This document shows positions 23,240-35,827 of a stretch of DNA of 64,000 bases, piece by piece. The notes beneath the pieces are model-generated. The model searched no databases. It was not told the origin of the DNA and saw nothing but the letters and a program-made list of their open reading frames with translations. The stretch is from positions 1-64,000 of the forward strand of contig JSYX01000062.1 of the NCBI GenBank assembly GCA_000787465.1, read 5' to 3'. Every line of letters starts with the position of its first letter. Within the stretch, counting starts at the first letter, position 1. A program made the translations under genes and the position numbers. The stretch comes from Thermomucor indicae-seudaticae. Taxonomy: Eukaryota; Mucoromycota; Mucoromycetes; Mucorales; Lichtheimiaceae.

Positions 23240-24132
23240 ATGTCTGAACACGATCCGAACGCCATTCGTATTGTTGATTGGGAAGAGTGTTGGAAGACTG
23301 GCAAAACTCAATGGGACCAAGGTGCCGCAAGTTCTGCTCTTGTAAAGTTATTGGAAGAAAGACCAGACTTGGTACCCTCAGAGGGCAAGGGTCTCGTGCC
23401 TGGTTGCGGAGGAGGTTCGTATATGAAAAAGAAGGTGCACGCGCGTTTTATCATTCATTCAATGGTACCCCCTATCCTTCTTATTCTAATAGGTTACGAC
23501 GTGGTGCTCTTGGCCACAAAGGATAGACATATGACAGGTCTAGATATGAGTCCCACATGCATAGAACAGTGTAAAAAGGTATGAATCCCGTTCAACAACG
23601 TGCAACGATACCATTTTTCATCTGCTCCGGAATGGTGCCGCACACAGAGTCATGCTGAGAACAAGGGCAACTTTGATTTCGTATGTGATGACTTTTACAC
23701 TTTCAAAGTTCCGGAAGGCGGTTATGACTTGGTTTATGACTACACGTAAGATCTCTACTTAGTAAGGAGAGAAAGGGTTTTAGCTGACTATGCATCCACA
23801 GATTCCTGTGTGCTATGCTTCCGGAAATGCGGCCAAAGTGGGCGGCCCGAATGGCCGAGATCATCAAACCCGGAGGCACCCTCGTTGCCCTCATCTTTCC
23901 CATTGTCGAAAAGAAGGGTGGTCCCCCTTTTGCAGTGACTCCGCAGCTGTAAGTTATTTCGTAAAAGATCTAATAACCCCGGCTACATACTAACTGAACC
24001 CGCAATATATTTTCCTGCAGCTACATGGATTTATTGAGTGAAAACTTTGATAACGTCTATCTTGAGGATGCACAAGGTCATGAGAGCCGCTTGGGTTCGG
24101 AAAAGATGAGTGTCTGGAAACGCAAGAATTGA
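23240..24132 (+). CDS. TPMT-family thiol/halide methyltransferase
   Basis: Five exons (23240-23414, 23493-23578, 23648-23745, 23802-23948, 24021-24132) give 205 residues. The sequence follows the TPMT/HOL order: WEECWKTGKTQWDQG, the SAM-binding LVPGCGGGYDVVLLA (split by an intron), TGLDMSPTCIEQC, FDFVCDDFYTFKVPEGGYDL, VYDYTFLCAMLPEMRPKWA, then KPGGTLVALIFPI and GGPPFAVTPQLYMDLL. It resembles the soluble plant and fungal enzymes that methylate thiocyanate, halides or small thiols with S-adenosylmethionine, more than drug-metabolising vertebrate TPMT. The natural substrate is not set by sequence. The start is ATG 23240. Confidence 0.9.
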
Positions 24133-24247
24133 TTAATGTTCGATCTTTGGCGCCTTGGTAGACGTTGGATCCGAGTCTTCCAATTTGCGCTTTTCACTAA
24201 ACAATAGTAAAATCACAGCTATTGTTACTAGATGTAATTTTCTTGTG

Positions 24248-26142
24248 CTAGTGGATGTCGTCATACCTTAATGCTGCAAAGGCTACCTCGGGACTAAGCG
24301 GAAATGACAAGCAATACATGTCCTTCTTTGGTGCAACATTGCGAACCCAGTGCAACGTGCTCGTCGCACGGTCAACGGGCGCACCGATCACTTGACTCAC
24401 CCTCTGTTGTTGTTCTCATGTTGATGAGTTTTTGCAAAGAGCTGGGTAACTGAGAAGTTTACCTCATATATGTCACCAACAGGGTCAGGGCTCTTTGTGA
24501 AACAGTGGCAGTGGATCATGGGAAGCTTCGCCTTTGGTGTGCTTTCATAGAGCTGCCTCTGCGCACTATAAAGCCCTCGGAAGGTATCTAATGTAACGCT
24601 TAACTATGCTGTCTCCTCGGAACCACATTTATCGACCCTTCTGTTGTGGTCACATACCTAGAAACTCTATCGCCGTTGCTGGCAAATTCATGACAAAGTG
24701 GTCAAATGTCTTCCATTCCCCCTGAGCCGTTGCTTGGAGGTCCCGCACCGCATTACGGATAAATTCACGGCCATCTAGGTTGTATGTCTTAATCCCGCTC
24801 GTGATCTGAGAAAATCCCGCCCATGTGTTAACTGTTAAGGTACTAGTGCACCCGCTAAACAAAGAACCACGGACCTTGTTGAGTTTAATGTTCTCGTTAA
24901 GCCAGTAATAGGATTCCGGGTTAAGGTCATTTGCGTACACAATGCAACCTTTTTTTGTTGCCGGGAGAGCGAACGGACCGACACCCGCGAAAACATCACC
25001 TGACAAGGCATTAGAGACAATTATAAAGTGTGACCTGCGAGAACACGTTTTAAACAACTTACACACATACTCGCCTGGTTTAAACTTTTGTACTAATCGG
25101 TCATGCTCAGTGTGTAGCCGTGAATTCCAGTAAACCTTAGAAAAGTCAAACTTGAATCGACACCCGCTCTCCTTCTACAGAAGCACTTATTACGATCAGC
25201 TCTTCTTTTGCCTTCTTTAAATGGTTTTACGCTTACCACTTGTGTTATCATGTTGTTATCTCCAGCAAGCACTTCCATTTGAAAGAATCGAAAGGTGGTA
25301 TCGATATTGCTGGTCTTGTTTACAACGCTCGTGATATTCTTGTTTTTCTAAAAGACTCCCTAAGTACAATGCACCGTGTCTTCCCGATATTAGAGACTCA
25401 AAAAGCTTACATCAAGTATAACTTGGCCGATCAAATGTTTCCATGGATAATAATCTTCCCGCAGATTCATGTGTGCTATGGACACGCGAAGAGGGAGTCA
25501 ATTTCTCTTGATTTGAGCAACCCACATAGAAGACCTATTACCAATATGTCCGACTTGGGTAAAGGAAGACGGAATGTCTTCCGCTTTCTCCGGCATCACG
25601 GCATGTAAAATTTGCTCTGCAAAGATAGGTTGGTCGGTTGCTGTTTCTTTTCTCTCTTCTTTTGTCAGCTTCTGAACTCACCTGTTGTCCAGTAATCATA
25701 ATCGAGTTCAACTGTGTGCGTCTTCAGTCCAAGACTTTCCTTTTCAATAAGTGCACGCATTTCATTGGGCAGCTCCTTGATTCCTTTTAAGAAAAATTAT
25801 CCAGTCAGTACTTGTGGATGTATCTTTTCCCTCTTCTTTTCTTGCCTTCTTGATTCAGATCTAATCGCAAAAGTACAAGCTTGACGTCTTTGGATTCCGA
25901 GTCATTCACAACGTTACGTAACCTCGGTTGGTTCAGCAATTCCCTGTATACGTAATGGCATGTCAATGGCTTCGATCAAGATTAATAATGTATTCTCGAC
26001 GTTACTTTTCCAAGGTCTTCATAAAGAGACCGACTTTCTTTGCCGGGACACGTATACCCAGAGTCTCAATGCACTTTTTGAATGCTTCTCGATTGAGCAC
26101 CGTCATGCCACGGTGCACGGGAGGGGCTATGCTCGCCACCAT
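24248..26142 (-). CDS. TRM5: tRNA (guanine37-N1)-methyltransferase
   Basis: A multi-exon gene on the minus strand. The N-terminus [20 protein letters not shown] is typical of fungal Trm5. Middle exons give [14 protein letters not shown] and [20 protein letters not shown]. The SAM-binding core is [18 protein letters not shown] and [20 protein letters not shown], followed by [16 protein letters not shown] and the catalytic-loop motif [16 protein letters not shown]. The last exons read [36 protein letters not shown] and [20 protein letters not shown], ending at a TAG at 24248-24250. Trm5 makes m1G37, which prevents frameshifting; yeast Trm5 acts in both cytosol and mitochondria. A GTATGAC just before the stop could be another donor, so the last few residues are uncertain. 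Confidence 0.92.
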
Positions 26143-26212
26143 GTGGATCGATTCAGAAAAGAGAGAGTTGCAGCGAAGGGGAAAACCCCGCTAATGGGGA
26201 AGAAGTTTATTG

Positions 26213-27931
26213 CTATAATTGCCCCAATAATAACAGAAAGATGCAAAGCTGTAGAAAAATCACTATACAGGTCAGCACAACCGATAACAATCCATTCAAT
26301 TGGTCTGACCCTTTTTGTTGTTGTTCAGACTTGCGGAGCGAAGAAGTTAAAGGACTCGTATCCACCTTTTTCAGATCATTATCCAGATTGCCTTCCTGGA
26401 ACAGTTTGCTGAATTCGGCAATCAAGAGTTCAGCGCGTTTCCTTCGTTCCACCGATTGGAGCTCATTCTTTAGTTCCCTTTCACGCTCCACCATGGCTCT
26501 CTCCATCGATTTCCGCTTTTCGCTCACGTAACGTGATATCCATAGATTCACGGTATGCAATTCGCGTGTTCGGATGGCGTGAATACGATCCACAGTTTCT
26601 GCGGTGGTCAGGGTCGAAGCAGACATTGTGAGTAATTCGTCTGGCATAGTCATCGTCGTAATAGGAGCCACAGGCTGCGAGGCGCGCCAGGCCACGAATT
26701 TACGTGCGGTGGAGACACGCAATGATTCTAGATGCCTGTCAAATAGGAAGGATTTTAAATGATCTCTACTATCCGAGCAAAAGTTGGAGACTGCCACGAC
26801 TGATTTGAAATAGTGAATGTCATTCTCTTCGAGTTCTTTGAGGATATCCAATCTCAGTTCCTTTTCTTGTTCGGCAGTCAGTCGATCCCGTTGGATCAGG
26901 ATGGGTATCACATTGCAGAGCGGAACCAAGGCGCGCATATACTCAATGTCAACGCGCTTGAGTCGGTTCAGAATGATATAGAGGCATGCGTCAATATGAG
27001 TATGGGCGCCATTTGGATTATGCACAAGTCGAACTAGTTCAGGCGTATTAGGGTAGGTCGGATTCAGGATACTGTATGTGCGCAAGAATTGGCGTTCGAC
27101 GTAGTTTACGACCGTTGAAATCACTGCTTCCGCCTTTCAAAGAAGAGCTGTGTGTGTCAATGCCTGTTTCGGCCTATATGCTTTTCCTTTACAAGGGGAT
27201 AGCTCACATCGAGACATGCACCGTAGCCGGGTGTATCCACAAAACAAAGGTTTTTGATATAGCTTTGATTACTTTCCCGCATGGTGCTAGCAAATACTTC
27301 CTGTATGGCGTGTGCAATGTCATCTGACCGTTCCGTGAATTTGTCGTTATCATCATCGTTGTTCCAGTCTGATACAAAGACTGAGCTCTGCTCAGGATTT
27401 TCAGTGCCACAGGGCGTTATTCCTGGTGCTGTGGTGAGGCGTTCGATCAACGTCGATTTGCCTATTCCTATAAAAATGAAAAGGTTTTCGAATGTAAACT
27501 AATAGAACGACAAAAAGTAGATCGAGAGGGAGAGTTGTCCTCTTATTACCTGAATCCCCGCAGACAATGATACGCAGGAACCCGATATCCTGCGCTGGTG
27601 ACGGATGCTCTGTTTGTAGCGTGACACGAGGCACAACCAGTTCAGCATTGCTTTCAGACAAGGCAGCAGGGACCGAACAAGATGATTTCTGATCATCCGA
27701 CATGTCTGATGGCGCCCATCGATTTGAAAACGATTCTGCGCCACCGCCACTGCTGCTTCTGCTGCTCATCGCACTTTTGCTGTCTACTGGCATGAATTCT
27801 TCGCCAATACTCTGGACGCCGTATTCTAAGGCCTTCTGTAGTGGTCGGTCAACCATTATGCTACCGTATTTTTCCAAACTTTCATGCAAAAGATAACGAA
27901 AAAGGAAGAGATACGAAACAAATTTTGGCAT
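26213..27931 (-). CDS. Septin-like GTPase with C-terminal membrane segment
   Basis: Three exons. A disordered Ser-rich N-region is followed by the G1 P-loop CGDSGIGKSTLIE (split by an intron) and the G3 motif CFVDTPGYGACLD. After another intron come RLVHNPNGAHTHIDACLYII and the septin-type stretch MRALVPLCNVIPILIQRDRL. Septins normally have AKAD at that G4 site, here IQRD, so guanine recognition may be altered. A coiled-coil (about VSEKRKSMERAMVERERELK onwards) precedes a C-terminal hydrophobic helix, LLSVVLTCIVIFLQLCIFLL, ending GQL. The order fits a divergent septin with a transmembrane tail. The start is uncertain: Met at 27931 or MVDRPLQKALEYG at 27856. It lies 70 bp upstream of TRM5 on the same strand. 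Confidence 0.75.
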
Positions 27932-28199
27932 GTGCGACTTTTAAGGTAGCAGACCCACGACCATCCAGCTATGCAGTTGGACAGAGGAACTGCAAGGTCT
28001 CTGTTCTCTAGCACACACTTTAGACAGAAAGAACAATGTCCAGATCAGAAGAGTACAAAGGGATTATTCAAATGAGAAGACAGGTTATGAAAGGACGAAT
28101 TCTGCTATCGAACAACTTGGTTTCTCATCCTCGCACTGCATGAGAAAAGAGCCAAAGTTGTAGCTGTAGTAAATGTCTACTTCAATCAGCAATGGTAAT

Positions 28200-30370
28200 C
28201 TACCAATTGATGTCTCCGTTTTCATCTCGCGTATATATCCTTTTTTGTACGGCGGATAATTCGTTATCCGTGTAATATTCGTATTGCACTTGGACGGGAC
28301 CTTCCTTTGACTTGAAAAAAAAAGCATGTATATCCTCTCGCGTAATACGTCGACAACGTGAAACAACAAGCTTTCGAAGACTGGACATGGTGGCAAACCG
28401 TTGCAAAGCACGTCCGGTCATATGATCATTTAGCGAGATCGTAAGGCTTTCGACTGTAGCCTGTCTCCATCCTAAAGCGAACGCTGTATCCACCATCGCG
28501 TCGGTGAAACCCAAGTCGTCAAATTCCATATACCGAGGTTGTTTACTTGACAGCGCGTTCGAAACTGCTGTTGCCTCCCTGCTCTCAATGAATCCATACG
28601 ATTTTTCCCTATAGTGAGTTGCTCTAAGTTCGGCGATCTAACTATGAGAAAGCGTAGCCCCTCTTGAGGAGTACAGCGACAGCAAGTAAGCTGCAAGCGT
28701 TTCAGAGATTTCAGATTCCCCATCGAGTGAAGTATCTGGTGCCAATAGCGTAAATTAATTCCGGACAGTTGAACTTCTTCTAGAACAGGAGGTTGGTGCT
28801 GCATGATACGTAAAAGGTCTCTGACGACTATTTTCTGGTCTTCGTTTCTATCGGCGTAGCACTCGCATAGAGACAGCTTCCGCAAGCCCGGAAAACCTGA
28901 TGTCATGAGTGTCCTCCGACTTGCACTGTGAAGCGGTCTCAAATTGATATTGAACCGAATATTCTCTAAAGTCCCGTAATAACATTGTATGAAACGGCTC
29001 AAAATATCGTCCACTTCGTCGAGTGTACCACACTGTCGAAGAATTCGTAAATCGTAAGCCGCTGCTGGTATGTCAGTAGCCATCTCACCGCATGAAAACC
29101 TTGTCGTCTCTGACACTAGTTCCAGACTCGCGAGTCCGGGCCAGTGGTCATACGCGGCTTGCAAAATATCCGTGTAAGGATTTGGTGATGCAAACGAACG
29201 ACGTGGAGCTACACAAAGACTCAGAAACTCCAAATCGAGACACCACGATAGCAGGTCACCAACACGTATCAAAGACAAACTAGCTCCTCGTAGTTTCAAA
29301 TGCTTCAGCTTCAGATAACGGCTGGGCGAAGTTGGGCCGGTGGTCTTGGTCAAATGGTCCAAGCTCCCGAGATCCAGACTTAAGCTTTCCAGCTTAGAGC
29401 AAACCTCGAGCGTTGACACCAGGTGCCGATAGATATCAACGAAGTGCAAGTGGAGCTCCAAATGTGCAAGAAATCGATGATTTAGCTGCAAAAGTGCGCT
29501 GATACTACAGCATAGTAAGTTTGCCCAGCATGGAGGTTCCCCGTAGTACGAATCACCGTTGACCACTATATCGAAGATTTATCAACGTCAGAGAAAACTT
29601 CGTTTGCCTACTCTACTGCATTTGCAAAACCAACCTATTGATTCAATATGACAGCAGCCAGAAGATATTAAGAAATCCACTTTCTCTACGAGACCAGGAT
29701 CGTCTGCAGAGAGTTCCACTTTTCGTAAACTGTAGCGAATATACTTCGGCTTGACACAGTGAAGGTTCGGGTATGCACCGAGGTCCCAATTCAATTCAAG
29801 CCTCTCAGGTGCCAAATCCTTGCAAGTTTCGATACACTTGGTGTACTCCTTCGGCCTAATATATGACAAGATTCGGGCAAAAATTTCACGGGGTACTTTA
29901 TGCAAAATCACGCTGTTTTTGTGCCGTATTCCATCTTCCAAGAGGTGCTTCCGAATTAAAATGGTGTCATAACATGGATTGTCAGTCGGCACCAATTTGA
30001 TTGCGCGTACATAGCAAATAAACGCTTCGCGAACTTGGTCCCCAGAGAGATAGCAAGAGACCAGTTGAATATATGTGTCCGGAAACTCTGGAGCCGCTTG
30101 CACAGCATTTTCAGCGTCTCTGATAGCGCCCTCCCACTTTCCGGCTTTCAAGTATGCTTTGGACCAGCGCGTTAAAACAATTGAAAGAGCATTTGATTGC
30201 AGTTCGTTGCGAGCTTTTGTTAGCTGCCTGATAGCGTTCTCATGCTCCTTGTTTGCGAGGTTACTCTTGCCTCGCTCGAAGCTCCATCTTAAAGTTTCGA
30301 GCGGAAGCTCTTGCGTAATAGAGTCATCCGTATTTGAGGATATCTGAATAGCGCGATCGGGTGCTGTCAT
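28200..30370 (-). CDS. TPR, F-box and LRR protein (putative SCF adaptor)
   Basis: Exon 1 (30370 to about 29634) starts MTAPDRAIQISS. It has a TPR region (about residues 30-140: RWSFERGKSNLANKEHENAI, WSKAYLKAGKWEGAIRDAEN, IQLVSCYLSGDQVREAFICY), then an F-box (ILHKVPREIFARILSYIRPK). After an intron come leucine-rich repeats (LSLDLGSLDHL, LKLKHLKLRGASL, LRKLSLCECYAD, LKRLQLTCCRC). The last part, MEFDDLGFTDAMVDTAFALG to DENGDINW, is in another frame; the change lies near 28590-28610 beside a GGGAAAAAT run. A clean intron of normal size is not evident there, so a frameshift, sequence error or tiny intron is possible. TPR plus F-box plus LRR suggests substrate choice for an SCF ubiquitin ligase; the target is unknown. 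Confidence 0.72.
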
Positions 30371-30764
30371 TATAGTATAGTTATAAGGAAAAAGAAGCGA
30401 ATGTCTGGTTTCTCGATGGAGCCTACCATACTTTTGACGTCTTAAACATGTTTGACTGATTGCTCAATGTCTGACGTCAGAATTGCTTGTCTTTTACTAT
30501 TATCCGGTCAATCGCGCACTAGTAAATTTGCGTCCACTGGTATCCATAGAGACCAAAGCTGTCCAAGACACAACCCTTTAAGACCGCTCCCAGTCCGTCA
30601 ACAAGTCTTTAGATTGAGCAGCAAAGAATAACAATTGTTTCCGGCTATTCTATATGCATTTTGGGCAAAATGAAACGAGTGCACAGACTTCCATAAACGC
30701 ATTGAACTGAAAAATCTCAGCCCTGCGTTCTCTCCGTTTCCTTCTGGTTTCCTACAGTATAGAC
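30371..30764. promoter_or_regulatory. Divergent promoter region
   Basis: These 394 bp separate the divergent starts of the F-box gene and the Ugo1-like gene, so both promoters should lie here. No specific element was identified. Confidence 0.4.
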
Positions 30765-32327
30765 ATGCCAGCGGATCCAAGTCACCCATTTGCAACATTT
30801 CCCGCTGCACCTGGCAAAGGCTTACGGCCCTACTATACACCAGGCCTGTTGAACACAGACAGCAGTAATTACACGCCGTTTGTTACTACTGCTGCTCCGA
30901 ATAACACCGCGGTGCCTTACTATGCAACCGATCAAGACGATTTGATTGACTCGCGCGCGGCGGCGCGAGAACTCGTCAATTTTACTGTATTAAAATACAT
31001 TACAACTGCTGTTAGCTGCCCATTTGATGTGGCGACGACCCTGTTGCAAGTGCAGTACTTGCCTCACGAAGATGCTGAAGTGGTTTCTTCTAAAGGGCAA
31101 GAAGAAGAGGTACCGGTTCCATTCTATGAAAATACAAACGAGCACAGAGCGCCAACAGAACCTTTGTGTGAACAATACAGGAAGAATATCCTCATTTGGA
31201 CTCTGAAGAAGAAGAGGAAGAGGATGATTTTTATGGAGCCAACAGGAAACAGTTCGAGCCAGCACCGTCGGCGACCCTGGACCCCAACGACCCAGAGTTT
31301 AAGCAAAAGGTACCTGTGGACGCGAACGGCTACGTGATTCGCAAGAGTGTGTATGACGATGCCACACGACCGGCGTATCAACTGAAGCCGCTCGAGGGCG
31401 GTGTATGGAACACGATTGGCAAACTGATGAAGCAGCCGCACGAAGGCTGGCGGTCCCTGTTCAAGGGACAATATACCAACTGGCTTTACGAGATCTTACA
31501 CTTATTCCTGCAGCCCACCCTGGAAGGCTCTTTAAACGACCTGTTTGGCTTGTACGATGATACCATCCCGCTTGTCCACTTGGACCGCGTCGGGCCCAAC
31601 TTGGCTACCTTGGTCGGCAGCCACTTGTTGGTCGGCATACTTTTGAGTCCCCTCGAATTGATCCGAACAAGACTCATTGTTCAGTCGTCGTCGCCGCTGC
31701 ATCGCAAGTACAAGGGACCTCTGCATGCCCTGCGCACCATCTTGGCAGAGGAAGGCGGACTTAAGGGTCTCTATCTCTCACACAACTTGGTCCCGACCAT
31801 ACTCTATCACACCGTGACACCGTTGCTGCAAAACACGACGTCGCTCATTATTGATCGTATCTTCAAGATTTCGGCAAGCGACTCGCCGTTCATGTACAGC
31901 CTGGCTGAACTGGGTCTGAATATGCTCGAGGTCATTATCACATTACCGCTGGAAACGATCCGGAAACGGATGCAGTGCCAGATACGAACGCGTACGCCGG
32001 GCAAGAAGCGGTTCGCGACCGTTGTGGCATTGCGGCCTGTGCCTTACACGGGTGTCATGGATGCATGCTATCGCATTATCAGGGAAGAGGGCGGACGGCG
32101 GAAAAAGGGCAATAAATTAAAGAAGCGTGGATTGTTTACCGGATGGGGATTGCGTGGTCTTTACCAAGGTTTCTCTATGCAATGCACATCCAATATTATC
32201 TTGTTTGTCTTGCACGCGATTAATGGTATTGAAGGTAAGATTGGAAAACGTAACTCTTGGCCACAGAAAAGCAAAACCAACCATAAACGTTTGAATAGAT
32301 GACTTTGAGGAGGACTTTTCGTTGTAA
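30765..32327 (+). CDS. UGO1: Ugo1-like mitochondrial outer-membrane fusion protein
   Basis: Three exons (30765-31109, 31181-32234, 32299-32327) give 475 residues. The first intron, 71 bp from GTACCG to ATACAG, joins KGQEEE to EEYPHLDSEEEEEEDDFYG and restores one frame. The protein has degenerate mitochondrial-carrier repeats: ITTAVSCPFDVATTLLQVQY, LLSPLELIRTRLIVQSSSP and EVIITLPLETIRKRMQCQI, each with a Px[DE]xx[RKT]-type signature. WRSLFKGQYTNWLYEILH is typical of the Ugo1/SLC25A46 group. In yeast Ugo1 links Fzo1 and Mgm1 during outer- and inner-membrane fusion. The last exon adds DDFEEDFSL. An acidic loop (about residues 115-130) precedes the carrier core. Its stop codon lies 81 bp from that of the convergent ENA gene. 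Confidence 0.87.
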
Positions 32328-32408
32328 GAATACAAATGATAATACATACATTGTACATCAAAGAAAGAGAAAACTATTAATAGTTAGAATAGATAATAAA
32401 ACAGCATG

Positions 32409-35400
32409 TTATTCGACCCTTTTAGCCTTGCGTCTATAATGCACTCTCTTGCCCCACTTCCAAATTTCAGTGATGGCCATGTAAAGCAAGCAGGAAGCAG
32501 CGACCATACCCCATTCCCAGGTGATCCCCTTGTGCTTAAAGACAACGGTGTTCAGTACCGGAACATAGAGGCAGATGATCATGAGACCAAAACCTGCCGC
32601 AAACGACCAGAGAAGGTACTTGTTCTGCTTCTTCTTGGTCCAAGCGCTCCAAGTCCACATGGGGTTATACAGATCACGACAGGTAAAGCCATGCAAGAGG
32701 ATCATGACGGTCAAGGCGGTAAAGACCGCGCCGCGTGCTCGAAAGACCACATCGCATATTTCGCTATAGACCCTGTTGCAGTCCTCGCCGAGCTCTCCGC
32801 CGCCATAGCCATAGACGACTACGATAAAGTTGAGCAAGCAAATGATACCCATCATCACACCGTAAAAGAGGAGGTCCGCCAGATTCGAGTACGAGAATAA
32901 ACCTTCAGCTGTGGAACGCGGTGGGACTTTCATCTGATCCAGGTCCACTGGCTCAAGGCCAAGACTCATGGCCGGAGGGGACGAAGTCAGGATGTTGTTG
33001 AACAAGATCTGGATTGGGGTCATCAAAAAGACTGAAGCACCGTTGCGATCCATAAACCCGAGACCGAGGATCAACGGTGTCACTTCGGCAACGTTGCCAG
33101 AGACCATGTGCACGACAAACCGCGAGATATTGGCAAATACGCGCCGACCTTCTTCGATGGCCTTCACAATCGTGGCGAAGTTGTCGTCGACCAGGACAAT
33201 GTCGGCTGCTTTCTTGGCGACGTCCGAGCCGTTCTGTCCCATGGCAATACCGATGTCAGATTCGTTCAAGCTCGGGGAGTCGTTGACGCCGTCACCGGTC
33301 ATGCCTGTGATCCGGTTGCGTCGGTGCAGCGCTTCGATCATTTTGACTTTGGTTTCCGGACTGCAGCGCGCAATCACCAGTGGGAGCTCGGGTAGTGCAT
33401 CGATCTCTTGTTCAGACATTTTATCAAACTCGATGGCTGTCATCACACGTTTCTTCTTCTTCCTTGTATCAGAGTTTGTCTCAGAGTTTCCGTCTTCTTC
33501 CTTTTCTTCTCGTACTTCTAGACCATAGTTTTCAGGCAAGATGCCCACTTCTCGCGCAATAGCCGTGGCAGTCGCAACGTGATCACCCGTCAGCATGTGC
33601 ACCGTGATACCGGCTTCGTGGCACTCGCGGACCGCGTCCTTGGATTCTGGACGTGGAGGGTCATAGATACCAACCAGACCCAAAAAGTACATGTCGCGCT
33701 CAATGTCTTCGCGCTTGAAGGTCTCGGGAGTCACAGGCCCCTCGGCCTTGATCCTGCGTATCGCAAGGGACAAGACGCGCAAACCGCCGCGTGCAATGTC
33801 TTCCACCTTGGGCAACACTTCGTTCTCCAATGCCTTCTGATCCTTGACCTCGCTGTCGTCCTCGGACATTTGGATGACCCCTACGCAGCAGTCCAGGACA
33901 CGTTCGGTCGCGCCCTTTAGAAACGCATAGTACGACCCGTCAGGTGCTTGGGCAAGGATACTCATGCGCTTGATAGATGAATCAAAGGGGTATTCTGCAA
34001 TCAATTTCCAGTTTTCTGTCCCTGTCATATGTGGTTTGCCCATGCCGAGCTTGTGCGCAAACACTTGCAGTGCAATCTGATAGAGATATTAGTCAATGTA
34101 ATCCGAAAGAAGAAAGGGCCAAACAGATTACGTACCTCTGTTGGGTCACCCATACCGTGGTATTCGCCTGTTTCCTTGCCCTTCCTGATTTCGCTCATGT
34201 TGCACAGTGCAGCATTCCAAATCATCTGGCGCATGCCCATCGTCATGGTTTCCTTGGTGACCGCTTCGTTAGACGATTCGGCAATCACGTCGCCTTCTGG
34301 GGTGAATCCGAGACCAGTAACCTTGAAGAATCCTTCAGAGGGACGCCAGACGCGTGTGAGGACCATCTTGGATTGGGTAAGTGTACCTGTCTTGTCCGAG
34401 CACACATTGGTCACGGCGCCCAAGTGCTCCAAGGCCGAGATCTTGCGGACCAGGGCATTGGCCTTGGCCATGCTATGCACACCAAATGCCTGGGTTAAGG
34501 TCACAACGGCCACGAGGGCTTCTGGAATCACAGAGATAGCCGTCGATATTGCATACAGGATTTGCTCATCGCCCAGACGGAACTTGGCTACACTAAAGAC
34601 AATGATAACAGTCAAGATGGCAATCACCAGTAGAACGACCGCCATGCGGTTCAGGGAATGTTGCAAGGGAGTCTTCTTGTTATCGCCGCTGTCCAAGAGT
34701 CGGGCTGCAATCTTGCCGATTTCCGTTTGCATACCAATGGCTGTAATAATGGCTATCAGAAGAAAAGGTGAATCACTACGTAACAGACACCATCATGACG
34801 GTTGGATGTTACCTTTGCCTCGACCCTTCGTAACGGTGCTGCTCGCGTAAACCATGTTGAATCGGTCACCCAACGGTATATCGGACTGCTCAAGCACATC
34901 CGTGCTTACCAAACAAGCATGTGAGTAAGGAAGACGCTAGTCGTTTGTGTTCGCTTACATTTTGTGGACAGGTTCAGATTCGCCCGTAAGGAACGCCTCA
35001 TTTATATCCATATTGAATGATCTGACGATCAATTGTATGAGATTGTCTGCAATGGGCTGAACGGTGAAAGATAAACTTACTCTATGACACGGCAGTCGGC
35101 ACCGACGGAATCACCGGCTTTTAGGATAATGATATCGCCCGGGACGAGTTCACGAGTAGGGATTGTTTTGGCTTGACCATGGCGAACCACTAGACTGGTA
35201 GGTGACGCCATCTCACGAAGTGATTCCATGGTTTTCTCGGCCTTGAATTCTTGAGCGAAGCCCACGCCGGCATTTAGAAACATGATGGTGCAAATTACGC
35301 TGCCTTCGACCCAATCCTTGAACACGAACGAAACGACCTTAAAACATGATCAATGCAAGTTCAAAGGAAAGCGAAAGGAGTAGGGGGGAAATATACAATA

Positions 35401-35827
35401 CCATCGCGATCAGTAAGATGACGACCATGATATTAAGGAACTGCTTGAGGAGCAACTTAAACGGATTGACACCACCTTCACCTTCCACCTCATTGAATCC
35501 AGCTTCTGGCCTTCGAGATTCGGCTTCAGCGTCCGTCAGACCGTCTTCGAGGTCAGACTTTAGAAGTTTAACTACGGTTTCGAGATCCATGGTATGGTAA
35601 GGCGGTCCTTCCGCTACGTCTTGCTTCCGCCGTCCTCGTCGACGTTTGACCAGTCCCATCTTTTTCATCAGGACGCTACGGACGGATCGTGCATCACTAT
35701 TGACGGTACTTTGTCCAGTGGACGAACGTGTCAAGGGCTTTTGGTTAATTTTTTCATGACTGTTGCTAGGGTGGCCTGCTTGGTCTGCAAATGTGATTAT
35801 CGTATGTTGGTTGTTGGACGAACTCAT
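32409..35827 (-). CDS. ENA1: ENA-type P-type Na+/K+ efflux ATPase
   Basis: A P-type ATPase of fungal type IID, built from several exons. The cytosolic N-tail (MSSSNNQHTIITF...) leads to the first membrane pair (FKLLLKQFLNIMVVILLIAM). The actuator motif is EAFLTGESEPVHKM, the TM4 ion site AISVIPEALVAVVTLTQAF, and the phosphorylation site CSDKTGTLTQ. The nucleotide domain has FLKGATERVL and YDPPRPESKDAV, and the hinge is TGMTGDGVNDSPSL. Membrane helices 5-10 end at TEIWKWGKRVHYRRKAKRVE. These pumps export Na+ and/or K+ at the plasma or endomembranes under salt or alkaline stress. The start is the ATG at 35827; three codons upstream is only a TTG. The core motifs are complete. Confidence 0.93.
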
